The notes beneath the pieces were generated by a model that ran no database searches, was not told the origin of the DNA, and worked only from the letters and a program-made list of their open reading frames with translations. Source: Xylophilus ampelinus (lineage in GTDB: Bacteria; Pseudomonadota; Gammaproteobacteria; Burkholderiales; Burkholderiaceae_C). Taken from it: DNA of 64,000 nt. Location of the stretch: contig NZ_QJTC01000008.1 of NCBI RefSeq assembly GCF_003217575.1, positions 1-64,000 of the forward strand, read 5' to 3'. Each line of letters begins with the position of its first letter. Within the stretch, counting starts at the first letter, position 1. Shown here one piece after another: positions 18,672 to 27,715 of the stretch. Position numbers and translations under genes: made by a program.

Positions 18672-19549
18672 TCGGCCGGATGTGGGTGATGTTCATGCGC
18701 CTGATGGCGGTGCTGCCGCTGTCTTGGGTGCGGGCGCTGGGCTGGCTGCTGGGCCAGGCGCTGTTCCTGTTGTTGGGCGGCCGGCGCCGCATCGCCGAGA
18801 CCAACCTGCGTCTCTGCTTTGCCGACCAGTCGCCCGCCGCGCGCCGCGCGCTGGCGCGGCAGACCTTCGTTGTCTTCGCCCAGACCTGGCTCGACCGCGG
18901 CTGGCTCTGGCATGCGCCGCGCCAGGTGCTGGAGCGCCGGCTGGTGCTGCGGGGCGCGGTGCACGAACTGCAGCCCGGCTCGCAGGGCGAGGACACACCG
19001 ACCATCCTGCTGTGCCCGCACTTCTACGGGCTGGACGCGGCCGCGACCACGATCTCGATGCAGGTGGCGCGGCGCTGGTTCTCGATCTACTCGTCGCAGT
19101 CCGATCCTGCGCTCGACCGGTGGGTGCGCGAAGGCCGGCTGCGCTTCGGCGATTCGAAGGTTTTTACCCGCACCACCGGCATGAAGACGATCCTGAGCGC
19201 GATGCGCGACGGCGGCGTGCTGTACCTGCTGCCCGACATGGATTTCGGCCCGCAGGATTCGGTCTTCGTGCCTTTCTACGGCGTGACCGCGGCCACGCTG
19301 CCTTCCGTGCCGCGCTTCGCCCGGCTGGGGCGGGCGAAGGTGATGCCGGTGCTGCCCCGGCTCACGCCCACCGGCTATACGGTCGACATCCTGCCGTCGT
19401 GGCAGGACTTTCCGACGGACGACGTGCTGGCCGATACCGCGTTGGTGAACCGCCGGCTGGAGGGCTACATCGACACGATGCCCGCGCAGTACTACTGGGT
19501 GCACAAGCGGTTCAAGACGCGACCCGAGGGCGAGCCGAGTGTCTATTAG
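18668..19549 (+). CDS. Lipid A acyltransferase, LpxL/HtrB family (second paralogue)
   Basis: The 293-residue protein is a second LpxL-type acyltransferase. It has an N-terminal membrane segment, HX4D as HFYGLD (H118, D123), and a substrate loop LLPDMDFGPQDSVFVPFYG instead of the PDQ form of its neighbour. This suggests a different acyl donor or position. RRRIAETNLRLCF near residue 40 is typical of the family. The start ATG lies in the ATGA overlap with the upstream gene. The stop at 19549 is followed directly by a dispersed GC-rich repeat. Confidence 0.87.
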   Translation: MIGRMWVMFMRLMAVLPLSWVRALGWLLGQALFLLLGGRRRIAETNLRLCFADQSPAARRALARQTFVVFAQTWLDRGWLWHAPRQVLERRLVLRGAVHELQPGSQGEDTPTILLCPHFYGLDAAATTISMQVARRWFSIYSSQSDPALDRWVREGRLRFGDSKVFTRTTGMKTILSAMRDGGVLYLLPDMDFGPQDSVFVPFYGVTAATLPSVPRFARLGRAKVMPVLPRLTPTGYTVDILPSWQDFPTDDVLADTALVNRRLEGYIDTMPAQYYWVHKRFKTRPEGEPSVY

Positions 19550-19665
19550 TTCGCCCCCGGGGCTGCGCTCAGGTGTTTAGCTCACCCCAGGCTGCGCGCT
19601 TCGCGTCTTCGCCACCCCCCTGCCGGGGGCGACACTGGCAGGACCGGCGGAGCCTTATCCGCTGT
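19550..19665 (+). repeat. Dispersed GC-rich 3' repeat, copy A
   Basis: Starting right after the acyltransferase stop, the segment contains CACCCCAGGCTGCGCGCTTC, then CGTCTTCGCCA, CCCCCTGCCGGGGGCGACAC and a CGGCGGAGCC core. The same order of blocks occurs downstream of msrP (45750) and mrcA (48652, opposite strand). It can fold into GC-rich hairpins. The rest of the gap to 20027 holds only a short palindrome and no gene. Confidence 0.65.
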
Positions 19666-19842
19666 CCCCGTGAGCCGTCGGGAGGGTCGCTTTGCGGAAC
19701 GGGTGCCGGTCGCACGCGGCGCTGATCAGTCGGTGACCGATCGAAGCGGCGTGGCTTTGGTTTCCGATGCCGTGCGTTCGGCACCTCAGCGCTGTTTTAT
19801 GAACGAAAAGTGCCTGTGGCCGGCTTCCGGCACCGACCATTA

Positions 19843-19859
19843 GCTATCTATTTCATAGC
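19843..19859. repeat. Short AT-rich palindrome, GCTAT...ATAGC
   Basis: GCTATCTATTTCATAGC is another member of the short palindrome family seen at 4798, 46537 and 46626. It lies in the non-coding gap between the acyltransferase genes and the first Crp/Fnr gene. Confidence 0.55.
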
Positions 19860-20027
19860 ATCGGCTGTCGGGGAAGGAAGTCGGCGATCAGGCCGGTCAC
19901 CCGCCGGGGCTGCTCGGCGTCAATCACCTCGCGATGAACCGTCGCGAGCCTGCGGTACAAGATTGGTGCGGACATGGGCTACCGCATCGAGGATCTGGAC
20001 CGGACCCCCCGGGCTGAATCCGGCAAA

Positions 20028-20720
20028 TCACGAAAGGGTGCTGGTATACGTCTGCTTGTCCTTGGCATAGCAACTGCATGCCTGGGCTTCCAAGCCCACC
20101 CGATCAAGCACTACAAGTTCGCCCCGCTGGTAGTTGATCAGACCGCTGCGTTGCAACGCGATTGCCGCTGTCGTGATGCCGACGCGTCTTACCCCCAACA
20201 TGTAGCCAAGAAATTCGTGCGTCACATAGAAGTTGTCCCGGTGTGCGCGGTCTTGGCTCATGAGCAGCCACCGGGCCAGCCGGGGGCCAATCTGATGGAA
20301 CTTCTGGCATGCAGCAGATGTTGCGAACTGGACCATCTGTACGTACAGATAGCGCTGCACCTGCCGATGAAACTGGGGGATTCGATGCAGTTCCTCGGCA
20401 AAAACAGTCGCAGACAAACGCAGTGCGGAGCCGGAGCCTTGCACGATCGCTTGAAAAGGGGCGGTCACTATGCCTTGTGCCAAGTGTGCACCGAGCATGC
20501 CCTCATTGCCGATCATTCCTACCTCTACTCCTGGGTGATCGTCGGTCTTGGCGATCAGCGAAACGATGCTGTCCGTAGGAAAGTACACATATTCCGTCGT
20601 CTGACCGGGTTCGAACAACTTTTCCCCCAGGACCAGTCGTATCGGCTCGCAAGCGAATCGCAGCTGGCGACTTTGTTTATGCGGCAGTGTTGCAAGAAGA
20701 GTGTTGATGACGGAAACCAC
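20028..20720 (-). CDS. Crp/Fnr-family transcription regulator 1
   Basis: The 230-residue protein has an N-terminal cyclic-nucleotide-binding-like beta-barrel (GEKLFEPGQTTEYVYFPTDS, GMIGNEGMLG) and a C-terminal winged helix (THEFLGYMLGVRRVGITTAAIALQRSGLINYQRGELVVLD). It lacks the four-cysteine pattern of iron-sulphur FNR, and I cannot identify a cAMP-contact signature. The start is GTG at 20720. The C-terminus keeps a Cys-x-Cys-Tyr shared by all three regulators here. It is the last of three such genes on this strand. A candidate operator lies about 110 bp upstream (20831). The role is inferred to be control of the exopolysaccharide island. Confidence 0.85.
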   Translation of the reverse strand: MVSVINTLLATLPHKQSRQLRFACEPIRLVLGEKLFEPGQTTEYVYFPTDSIVSLIAKTDDHPGVEVGMIGNEGMLGAHLAQGIVTAPFQAIVQGSGSALRLSATVFAEELHRIPQFHRQVQRYLYVQMVQFATSAACQKFHQIGPRLARWLLMSQDRAHRDNFYVTHEFLGYMLGVRRVGITTAAIALQRSGLINYQRGELVVLDRVGLEAQACSCYAKDKQTYTSTLS

Positions 20721-20830
20721 AGATCTCTTTGGACTCGCCCCTCACCATGTCGCGAGATGCGAAGGTCGGGCTGCCTTGGCTAGCAGTTTCGATCCGTGAG
20801 GCAAGTATCGACGCTTTTCATCCCCATGAC

Positions 20831-20846
20831 TGTGTGGCAGCGTACT
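20831..20846. promoter_or_regulatory. Candidate Crp/Fnr-type operator upstream of regulator 1
   Basis: TGTGTGGCAGCGTACT is a weaker member of the motif close to TGTGCGGTACCGTACA found upstream of other island genes. It lies between regulators 1 and 2, upstream of regulator 1. Confidence 0.35.
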
Positions 20847-20887
20847 GAGCAGGTCCCCAGCTTGAAGGATTCGAACCAAGGTGTGCG

Positions 20888-21612
20888 TCACACCGCCAGG
20901 GTGTTAGGTAAGAGGCGATCATATTCCCGCTTGACCACGGCGTAGCATTCGCATGTGCGCTGCTCGAGGCCCTTCCTGTCCAGCACCGCGATGCGGCCCC
21001 TGCTGTAACGAATCAGCCCGGCCCGCTGCAGCTTCAAGGCGGACTCTGTGACACCTTCACGGCGAACTCCCAGCATGTTGGCGATCAACTCCTGTGTCAT
21101 CACCAACTCGGAGCCCCGCAGCCGGTCAAGACTCAATAGCAGCCATCTGCACAGCTGTTGATCGAGCGAATGGTGGCGGTTGCAGACGGCCGTTTGCGCC
21201 ATTTGGGTGATCAAGGCTTGCGTGTAGCGCAGAAAGAGGTGCATTACGGGTGCTTCGTTAAATTCTTCCAGCAGCCAATCAGCTTTCACCCGAAACCCTT
21301 CCCCTGCACTTTGCACGACGGCGCGGCTCGGGGTCGAACCGCCCCCCCCATTAATATGGACACGCCCACCAGTCCCTCGTTGCCCACAACCGCAATTTCG
21401 GCAGACGCACCATTCTCCATGACGTAAAGCAGGGAAACGATGGCGGTGGTGGGGAAATAGACATACCGCATCGTAGTACCCGACTCGTACAACACTTGGC
21501 CCAATGGCATTTTTACCGCTTCCAACTGCCCTTCCCAGCGCTTCCATTCGGCCGGAGCGAACGCGGCGAGCAACTGGTTGACGAGTGGGTTGCGGGAGTT
21601 TGGCATAAACAT
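20888..21612 (-). pseudogene. Crp/Fnr-family transcription regulator 2, frameshifted at a G8 tract
   Basis: The gene is close to regulator 3 (25260-26015) along its whole length but split into two frames. The N-terminal frame (start ATG 21612) reads through LYESGTTMRYVYFPTTAIVS and VVGNEGLVGVSILMGG, then runs off after the G run. The C-terminal frame resumes at SRAVVQSAGEGFRV and holds the winged helix MTQELIANMLGVRREGVTES. The break coincides with eight consecutive G on the coding strand (21342-21349). Six or nine G would restore a 240- or 241-residue protein aligned with regulator 3. It may be phase-variable, a true pseudogene or a sequencing artefact. Confidence 0.8.
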
Positions 21613-21672
21613 GGGCCGCTCAGGAAGGGTCGACAGAACCTCTCAGTGTTTGAAAGTAACCAAAACTCTGAA

Positions 21673-21709
21673 TGTGCGGTACCGAACATAACATGTGCGT
21701 TGCCGACAG
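21673..21709. promoter_or_regulatory. Tandem candidate operators upstream of regulator 2
   Basis: TGTGCGGTACCGAACA (21673-21688) and TGTGCGTTGCCGACAG (21694-21709) lie 21 bp apart, two helical turns, and 60-100 bp before the regulator 2 start. The first is nearly palindromic around GGTACC. The spacing suggests cooperative binding on one DNA face. Confidence 0.5.
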
Positions 21710-21778
21710 AGCAAGCCTACGTGCCTCCGGGCCAAAACTCGTTTTCACGAAGATTGCACGCCGTATATGCCGACCATT

Positions 21779-22660
21779 TCACAAAGGCACCGCCTTCAGG
21801 TACTCGCGGAAGCCTTTTCCCAGCTGGGGATGAGTCAGCGCCAGTTCGACGTTGGCTTCCAGAAAGCCTTCCTTGCTGCCGCAGTCGTAGCGACGGCCTT
21901 CGTACCGGTAGGCGAACACCTTCTCGCGGCGCATCAGCGATGCGATTCCGTCGGTGAGCTGGATTTCGCCACCCACGCCGCGCGGCTGGCTGGCGATCTC
22001 GCGGAACACGCCGGGCGTGAGGATGTAGCGGCCGGCCACGCCCAGGCGCGAAGGGGCGTCCTCGGGGGATGGCTTCTCGACCATATGGGTCAGGTCCATC
22101 AGCCGGTCGTTGATCTGCGATCCCGCCACGATGCCGTAGCGCTTTGTGTGCTCGGCGGGCACTTCCTGCACCGCCAGGATCGAGGCCTGCCATTCGGCGA
22201 ACTGGTCGACCATCTGCTTGAGGATCGGCGGCGTGCCGACCATCAGATCGTCGGCCAGCAGTACCGCGAAGGGCTCGTTGACCACCACGCTCTGTGCGCA
22301 TAGCACCGCATGTCCTAGGCCGAGGGCCTTGGCCTGGCGGATGTAGATGCACTCCATGTCGTCGGGCTTGATCGAGTGCACCATCGCCAGCAGCTCCTTT
22401 TTGCCAGCTGTTTCAAGTTCGTGCTCCAGCTCGTAGGCCGTGTCGAAATGGTCGGGGATGGAGCGCTTGCTGCGGCCGTTGACGAAGATCATCTGGCGGA
22501 TGCCGGCGGCGTACGCCTCCTCGACCGCATACTGGATAAGCGGTTTGTCGACCACCGGCAGCATTTCCTTGGGCTGGGCCTTGGTCGCCGGAAGGAAGCG
22601 GGTGCCTAGGCCGGCGACGGGAAAGACCGCCTTGTGAATGCGAAGGGGAGCGTTGCTCAT
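21779..22660 (-). CDS. galU: UTP--glucose-1-phosphate uridylyltransferase
   Basis: The 293-residue protein is full length for GalU, which makes UDP-glucose from UTP and glucose 1-phosphate. The nucleotidyltransferase signature is [44 protein letters not shown] and VEKP follow. UDP-glucose is the substrate of BcsA, so its place 37 bp after the wssI-like gene, last in the regulator 3-wssH-wssI-galU unit, is functionally sensible. AGGAAT lies before the ATG at 22660. No clear terminator was found after the stop. Confidence 0.95.
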   Translation of the reverse strand: MSNAPLRIHKAVFPVAGLGTRFLPATKAQPKEMLPVVDKPLIQYAVEEAYAAGIRQMIFVNGRSKRSIPDHFDTAYELEHELETAGKKELLAMVHSIKPDDMECIYIRQAKALGLGHAVLCAQSVVVNEPFAVLLADDLMVGTPPILKQMVDQFAEWQASILAVQEVPAEHTKRYGIVAGSQINDRLMDLTHMVEKPSPEDAPSRLGVAGRYILTPGVFREIASQPRGVGGEIQLTDGIASLMRREKVFAYRYEGRRYDCGSKEGFLEANVELALTHPQLGKGFREYLKAVPL

Positions 22661-22697
22661 ACGTGATATTCCTGAAAAGAGTCGTGGGCATTAGGGC

Positions 22698-23837
22698 CTA
22701 GGGCCGAGGTGTCAGCGGTAAATCAAGCGTTCGTTCAGGGATTTCCCAGATCAACAATCTGGGCGGTGATTCTTTGAACGTCGTGCTCTGAAGGTAGGCA
22801 TCTATGGATCCGGAGAAATTCCCTCCGTCGAGCGCGAAGCTGGGCACGCTCGTGCCCAGCGATCGCGACAGGAAGCCCACGAAATTGGAGTTGGTCGAAA
22901 ATGAGGTTCCTACCAAAGCGACGGTTGGCAGATCGGAATCGCCAAAAAGATCGTCGGCAGAGGACATCCCGCCTTTCGCATCGGCGCACGGAGCACTGGA
23001 ACTTGACGATACAACTTCCGCTGCCGGCAGCAATCGGGCAGGCAGTTCCTCGATGCCTGCGAGCCTCACCAGATCGCCGAGACGTGGGCGAGCAGCGGTC
23101 CGAGCGATTTCGAAGCAGCGGCGCGGCATAGGCGGCCCACCTGTGGCTTGCACGGCGTCGGCCACCGCGGCTGCACTGACCGACGCACCCTCCTCGTTCC
23201 AGTGTGTATCGGTCCGGTAGAACGTTTGAATGCCTCGCCGGGCACGCTCGTGCAGAAGGGGTGTGAGATCGACCAGAGGTATGCCAGCCTCGCGCATTCG
23301 ATTCGCCCAGGTGTCGGTCCTCTGCTCCAATCGCGCAGGTCGGGAGATATGGCAGAGATGTTGGGCTTCGATGCGACTCTTGTCGGGGACGAGAACCATC
23401 ACCAGCCGGATGCCCTGCAGATCCAGCGCCTTGCGCAGGCGCATTGCCAAGGCGACCCTTTGCCGAACGGCTTCCTCCGCGCCGGAGCGCACTGCAAATT
23501 CCTCCGCGAGGAAAAGCCAGCCTCTGCACCCTTGCCGAACCTGTGGACCGAGATCGCCAAGCACTATCCAACTGGCGATACGTTCAGCCTTTGCTGCGAC
23601 ACGCGCCTGGGGGGCCAGCGCGAGCGCACTCGAAATTCCGCGCATGACTGTGCCGTCAAGTACCGTTCGAATGCTGACTCCGCCCGGAAGCAGATCGACG
23701 GTCGTAAAAGCCGACCAGCCTGTGGTTGCCAATCCCACGCCGAGAAATAGCAACATGACCGCACCGGTCCGCCGCGCTGTTGAATAAGACGGTGAAGGGG
23801 TTGTCGGATTCGCGGGTGAAGTGGGCGGTGCTGCCAT
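22698..23837 (-). CDS. Cellulose O-acetylation protein, AlgJ/AlgX (WssI)-like SGNH hydrolase
   Basis: The 379-residue protein has a single N-terminal membrane segment (about 25-46) that anchors a periplasmic domain. It has the AlgX/AlgJ hallmarks DTHWNEEGA and, later, VALVGTSFS with the likely nucleophile serine, plus an early CRGWLFLAEEF block. AlgJ/AlgX proteins move acetyl groups to alginate, and WssI is the counterpart in acetylated-cellulose operons. Here the genomic setting next to bcs favours cellulose, which is inference since no alginate polymerase is present. The start lies six bases after the wssH-like stop and galU follows, so it is an operon member. Confidence 0.82.
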   Translation of the reverse strand: MAAPPTSPANPTTPSPSYSTARRTGAVMLLFLGVGLATTGWSAFTTVDLLPGGVSIRTVLDGTVMRGISSALALAPQARVAAKAERIASWIVLGDLGPQVRQGCRGWLFLAEEFAVRSGAEEAVRQRVALAMRLRKALDLQGIRLVMVLVPDKSRIEAQHLCHISRPARLEQRTDTWANRMREAGIPLVDLTPLLHERARRGIQTFYRTDTHWNEEGASVSAAAVADAVQATGGPPMPRRCFEIARTAARPRLGDLVRLAGIEELPARLLPAAEVVSSSSSAPCADAKGGMSSADDLFGDSDLPTVALVGTSFSTNSNFVGFLSRSLGTSVPSFALDGGNFSGSIDAYLQSTTFKESPPRLLIWEIPERTLDLPLTPRP

Positions 23838-23843
23838 GGTGGG

Positions 23844-25248
23844 TCAGAATTGAAAATACAGGAATGGCACCGCGCCGCGACTCGCGATCAGCGCGAAGGA
23901 CAATATAAATACAGGTGCCGGCCATAGGGCGCCAATGGCCGTCAATCGGGCACCGGCTTTTTGGGCCAATGGCCCGCGCACCCACGGCCATACCACCGCG
24001 CACACTCCCAGTCCTCCAGCCAGCGCATGCACCGGTCGAAGTTCTGCTACAAGTGCGTCGCCCAGCGCAAATCCTCGCAGGCCGAACTGCCCCGCATACA
24101 TCCGCGCAGCGCCCTCGATGTCGTGCGCGCGAAACAAGGTCCATGCGAGCATGACGAAGAGAAGCGTGGCGAACCTCGCCATCCATTCTGGAAGTCGTAA
24201 TCCGGCGTGCGTCCAGGCGCGTGCGCAGCACAATGCAACACCATGAGCCAGGCCCCACAGCAGGTAATTCCAGCTGTCCCCCCCCGTGCCAAAGGCCTGC
24301 AATACCCATCGTCAACAACAGGTTGGCATAGGTGCGCGTGCCACTTAGGCGACTACCACCCATCGGGATGTAGAGGTAGTCGCGAATCCAGCTCGATAGA
24401 GAAAGATGCCACCGTCTCCAGAAATCCTGGATGGTGCGTGCCAGATAAGGATGGTAAAAATTCTCAGGGAAATGAAAACCCAGCATTTGGGCAATGCCGA
24501 TCGCCATCGCGCTATACCCGGCAAAGTCGAAGAAAAGCTGAAGCGTGTAGGCACCACATCCCAGCCATGCATCCAGAAACGAAGGGGAAGGCTGTACAAA
24601 AGCCAGGTCTACGACGGGTGCCAATGTATCGGCCACCAGCACCTTCATGTTCATGCCGATCATGAAGCGCCATGCCCCGCTGCAGAATCCGTCCCAGTCG
24701 AATCGGCGTTGTCCCATCTCCCGCGCAACCCAGTTGTACCGAACGATAGGGCCCGCGATCAGTTGTCCGAACATTGCCTTGTACGCGGCAAATGCCACGA
24801 AACTTCGTTGGGCCGCGACCGTGCCGCGATAGACATCCACCACGTATGAAACGGCTTGCAGCACGATGAATGACAAGCCGATCGGCAGCACGACTTTCCG
24901 CCATGAGACGGGAATTGCGCCTCCCCATTGCCGCATCGAATTGGCAGTTTCCACGAGGATGTTGGCGTACTTGAACCAGCCCAGCAGCGCAACCATCAGG
25001 ACGATGGCACCGATTAGCAGGATCTTTCGTCTCGGTGCTGCCGCCGTGCCCTCAATCCACAATCCGGCCACCCACGTCATGGCTGACAGGCCGACAAGCA
25101 GCAGTAAGTATGGCGGGCTCCACCACGCGTAAAAGATCCAGCTCCCTGTCAGCAACGTAGCGTTTCGGTATGGAGATGGCGTTACCGCGTACGCAATTAG
25201 AAACAGCGGAAAGAACAACAGCAAGAATTCAAGCGATGCAAATACCAT
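23844..25248 (-). pseudogene. Membrane-bound O-acyltransferase, AlgI (WssH)-like, frameshifted at a G8 tract
   Basis: Two frames together give an AlgI-like MBOAT of about 467 residues. The first frame carries multiple membrane helices and the family core FDFAGYSAMAIGIAQMLGF, FPENFYHP and IQDFWRRWHLSLSSWIRDYL up to GIAGLWHGG, which includes the predicted catalytic histidine. The second resumes at DSWNYLLWGLAHG and continues to a final PFLYFQF. The break is at eight G on the coding strand (24278-24285); seven G would read LWHGGDSWNYLLWG in frame. AlgI-type proteins pass acetyl groups across the inner membrane. It starts 11 bp after regulator 3 and ends six bases before wssI. Confidence 0.85.
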
Positions 25249-25259
25249 TGGATGCGTCG

Positions 25260-26015
25260 TTAATGTTGCTGCAAGCCCGGTAGCAATCGGTCATATTCGT
25301 GCTTGACCACGGCATAGCACTCGCAGCTTCGGCGCTCCAATGCCAACCTGTTCAAAACGGTAATTCGTCCTCGTGTGTAACGAATAAGCCCTGCCTTCTG
25401 AAGTTTGATTGCCACCTCTGTTATGCCTTCACGGCGAACCCCAAGCATGTTGGAAATCAATTCCTGGGTCATGACCATTTGATTCCCATCCATGCGATCC
25501 AGGGTGAGAAGCAGTGATCGACATAGTTGTTGATCGATGCAGTGGTGCCGGTTGCACACGGCAGTTTGCGACATTTGTGTAATGAGGGTCTGGATATAAC
25601 GCAGAAAGAGACTTAATACTGGGGATCGCAAGCACTCCGACTTTACCCAGTTCGACCTGACGCGCCAACCTTCCCCCGCACTTTTTACAACTGCGCGGCC
25701 AGGCGTTGTATCTCCGCCCATTAAAATAGATATTCCTACCACGCCTTCGCGCCCAACAACCGCGATTTCTGCCGTAGCTCCATCCTGTGTCACATAGAGG
25801 AGCGAGGCAATTGCGGAAGTCGGAAAATAGATATGGGTGGGCGTAGATCCCGACTCGTACAGGACCATACCCAAATCAAGGCGCACTGGCTCCAATACCT
25901 GCTGCCAGCGTTCGAATTCTGGAGCATTCAAAGTCGTCAACAAATAGTTGGCACAGCTATTCGGATCGAGTTTTTTCGATAAAAAATTACTGGATAGACA
26001 GGCTGTATTTTCCAC
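25260..26015 (-). CDS. Crp/Fnr-family transcription regulator 3, first gene of the wssHI-galU unit
   Basis: The 251-residue intact protein has a cyclic-nucleotide-binding-like barrel (LDLGMVLYESGSTPTHIYFP, VGREGVVGISILMGG) and a winged helix (TQELISNMLGVRREGITEVAIKLQKAG). It is closely similar to broken regulator 2, and more distantly to regulator 1. The C-terminus has RRSCECYAVVKHEYDRLLP, shared with regulator 2. It ends 11 bp before the wssH-like start, so it is probably co-transcribed with acetylation genes and galU. Two candidate operators lie 34-80 bp upstream, which suggests autoregulation. The effector is unknown; cyclic di-GMP or cAMP would be guesses. Confidence 0.88.
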   Translation of the reverse strand: MENTACLSSNFLSKKLDPNSCANYLLTTLNAPEFERWQQVLEPVRLDLGMVLYESGSTPTHIYFPTSAIASLLYVTQDGATAEIAVVGREGVVGISILMGGDTTPGRAVVKSAGEGWRVRSNWVKSECLRSPVLSLFLRYIQTLITQMSQTAVCNRHHCIDQQLCRSLLLTLDRMDGNQMVMTQELISNMLGVRREGITEVAIKLQKAGLIRYTRGRITVLNRLALERRSCECYAVVKHEYDRLLPGLQQH

Positions 26016-26048
26016 GCTGCCAGTGTAGGCATTGAGGTGTGCAAGGTA

Positions 26049-26094
26049 TGTGCGCTACCGTACGCAGAAACACATTTTTGTGCGGTTACATATT
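26049..26094. promoter_or_regulatory. Two candidate Crp/Fnr-type operators upstream of regulator 3
   Basis: TGTGCGCTACCGTACG (26049-26064) is the best member of the motif. TGTGCGGTTACATATT (26079-26094) keeps only the left half. They are 30 bp apart and lie 34-80 bp before the regulator 3 start. Confidence 0.5.
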
Positions 26095-26553
26095 GATTCC
26101 TACAAATGGCTGATTGGGGTTATATCGCCGCGCGAGAAGATGTGGTGGAACCACGCAATCCAGTTATGAGCATTCAACAGATAGCACTATATGGTCGATC
26201 CTGCAAAATTTGCCGCGCTACGCAAGCCGGGCGACCCTCGCTGGTTGCCCGAGAGGCCAATGCGAGCGATGTTGCCAGCACGACGAGCAGCTCAGACAGC
26301 GGCGCAAGAGGAGCGTGCAGTCCCAACAAACGATTGCTCTCGGCAGCCGACGTATGTCGTAGCCTGGGCGCAGTAACTGCAGTGCATCGTCGCTAAGCCC
26401 TGCGGCCAGCACCTGTCGCTGGCGGTGATGTGCTTCATGGGCCCCATGGGCCGGGTCCAGCGCCTGCGCTATGAAGTTGCTCGGGAATCGGCTGCCGCTT
26501 ACCGGGGCAGATCTGCTGCTCGTGCGGGGTGGGCGGTTCTGCAGGGCAGACTA

Positions 26554-26569
26554 TGTGCGGTAGCAGACG
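26554..26569. promoter_or_regulatory. Candidate Crp/Fnr-type operator upstream of bcsRQ
   Basis: TGTGCGGTAGCAGACG lies 64 bp before the bcsRQ start, a usual position for activator or repressor binding. The left half is identical to the sites before regulators 2 and 3; the right half is degenerate. Confidence 0.42.
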
Positions 26570-26632
26570 GTCGAATCGGAAAAAGCACAGCATGCTGCGC
26601 TTCAATATCGATTTAATAAGCCACATCTCCTA

Positions 26633-27715
26633 ATGCACCATAACGTTGCGCAAGCATCTTCACTGCTTCCTTCCCGCGATCGTCCTGTAAATCGTATCGC
26701 GAGTGACACGGCGAACCTGATTGACATCCAGACAGTGTCGGTCGAGGGATACCACAACATCTTTCAAGAAGAAAGCGGTCGAACGGCCCTGGATGCATGG
26801 CCGATGCTTTCAGCGCTGTTCATGAAAAATCAGGCGCTTGCGCCCGGTGCGAAAGAGAGCGCGCGACCGACCTGGTCCGGTCAGACCATAGTGGCAGTGA
26901 CCGGCACCAAGGGCGGAGTCGGCCGGACCAGCTGTGCCGCCAATCTGGCGGTGGCCTTGGCGCGCGCCGGGATCGGGGCGATTGCACTGGACCTCGATCC
27001 GCAGAATGCTCTCGGTGCTCACTTCGGATTGGAAGCCGACGGACGAACAGGTGTGGCGCATGCCGCACTCTCTGGCGACAGCTGGCACACCCATCTCCGG
27101 CCTGTCGGTCCGCATGCGCCGTTTCCTGCGGGCAGTGCAGAACTCCAGGTGTTGTCCTTCGGGCAACTCGACAATGCGCAGGAGCGGGCCTTCCAGCAAC
27201 ACCTCGGTTCATGCGGAGACTGGGTGCATGCCGGCTTGGCGAGCCTGGATGGATCCCGGGCACGTGTGGTTGTGATCGACCTTCCTGCCCATCCGTCGGA
27301 CATCATGCGGCAGGTTCTTGCCGAGGCGCATGTAACGATCACGGTGATGCTGGCAGACGCCGCCTCCTGCCTATGCGAGGAACGTGCGCGGGCTGCAGTA
27401 CCCGACCTCTGCCTCAGGGGCCCCGGTGCCGTGCGGTCCATCTACCTGCTCAACCAGATCGACCACAGCCGTCGTCTTCAGCACGATGTGGCGCGCTTCC
27501 TCCAGCAGCGGCTTGCGGGGCATGAGTTGGTCTTCGTGCATCAAGATCAGGCCGTGCCTGAAGCGCTGGCCTGTGGGGCCACGGTCGTGGCGTCCAAACA
27601 CCAGGCACAGGCCGCGCGCGACTTCACTGATATCGCCGCGAAGTTGGTTTTTTCGATCCAGCCAAATTCGGGAGAATGGGCGTTGCCGGCGATCGACGAT
27701 GGGGTCCATCGATGA
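26633..27715 (+). CDS. bcsQ: Cellulose biosynthesis BcsR-BcsQ fusion (MinD-like ATPase)
   Basis: The 360-residue protein is a BcsQ/WssA-type MinD-like ATPase, needed for cellulose synthase assembly at the inner membrane. It has an unusual N-terminal extension of about 85 residues. Walker A is GTKGGVGRTS (from G91), followed by LDLDPQNALGAHFG and VVIDLPAHPSD. Residues about 38-66 (GYHNIFQEESGRTALDAWPM...) match the small protein BcsR of enterobacteria (pattern Y-x-x-I-x-Q-x-E...AL-x-x-WP-x-L), so the two subunits seem fused. The ATG at 26633 has no strong ribosome-binding site, but a later start would remove the BcsR-like part. It overlaps bcsA by four bases (ATGA). Confidence 0.82.
   Translation: MHHNVAQASSLLPSRDRPVNRIASDTANLIDIQTVSVEGYHNIFQEESGRTALDAWPMLSALFMKNQALAPGAKESARPTWSGQTIVAVTGTKGGVGRTSCAANLAVALARAGIGAIALDLDPQNALGAHFGLEADGRTGVAHAALSGDSWHTHLRPVGPHAPFPAGSAELQVLSFGQLDNAQERAFQQHLGSCGDWVHAGLASLDGSRARVVVIDLPAHPSDIMRQVLAEAHVTITVMLADAASCLCEERARAAVPDLCLRGPGAVRSIYLLNQIDHSRRLQHDVARFLQQRLAGHELVFVHQDQAVPEALACGATVVASKHQAQAARDFTDIAAKLVFSIQPNSGEWALPAIDDGVHR

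Larger units (their letters stand above)
26016..26632. other. Divergent regulatory gap between regulator 3 and bcsRQ
   Basis: This 617-bp stretch separates two divergent operons. Candidate operators lie near both ends (26049, 26079 and 26554). The part near 26030-26110 is AT-richer than the surroundings. Short open frames occur, but none has a ribosome-binding site or a recognisable product. I see no RNA gene or hairpin terminator in it. Confidence 0.6.

Noticed and set aside
18668..19549. Second acyltransferase as a mere duplicate of the first
   Set aside because: The motifs differ (HFYGLD against HLGGFE, PDM against PDQ), so it is a distinct paralogue, as is common for lipid A acylation.
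26106..26616. Several 60-96-residue frames in the gap before bcsRQ
   Set aside because: They overlap one another on both strands, lack start signals, and none resembles a protein family I know.
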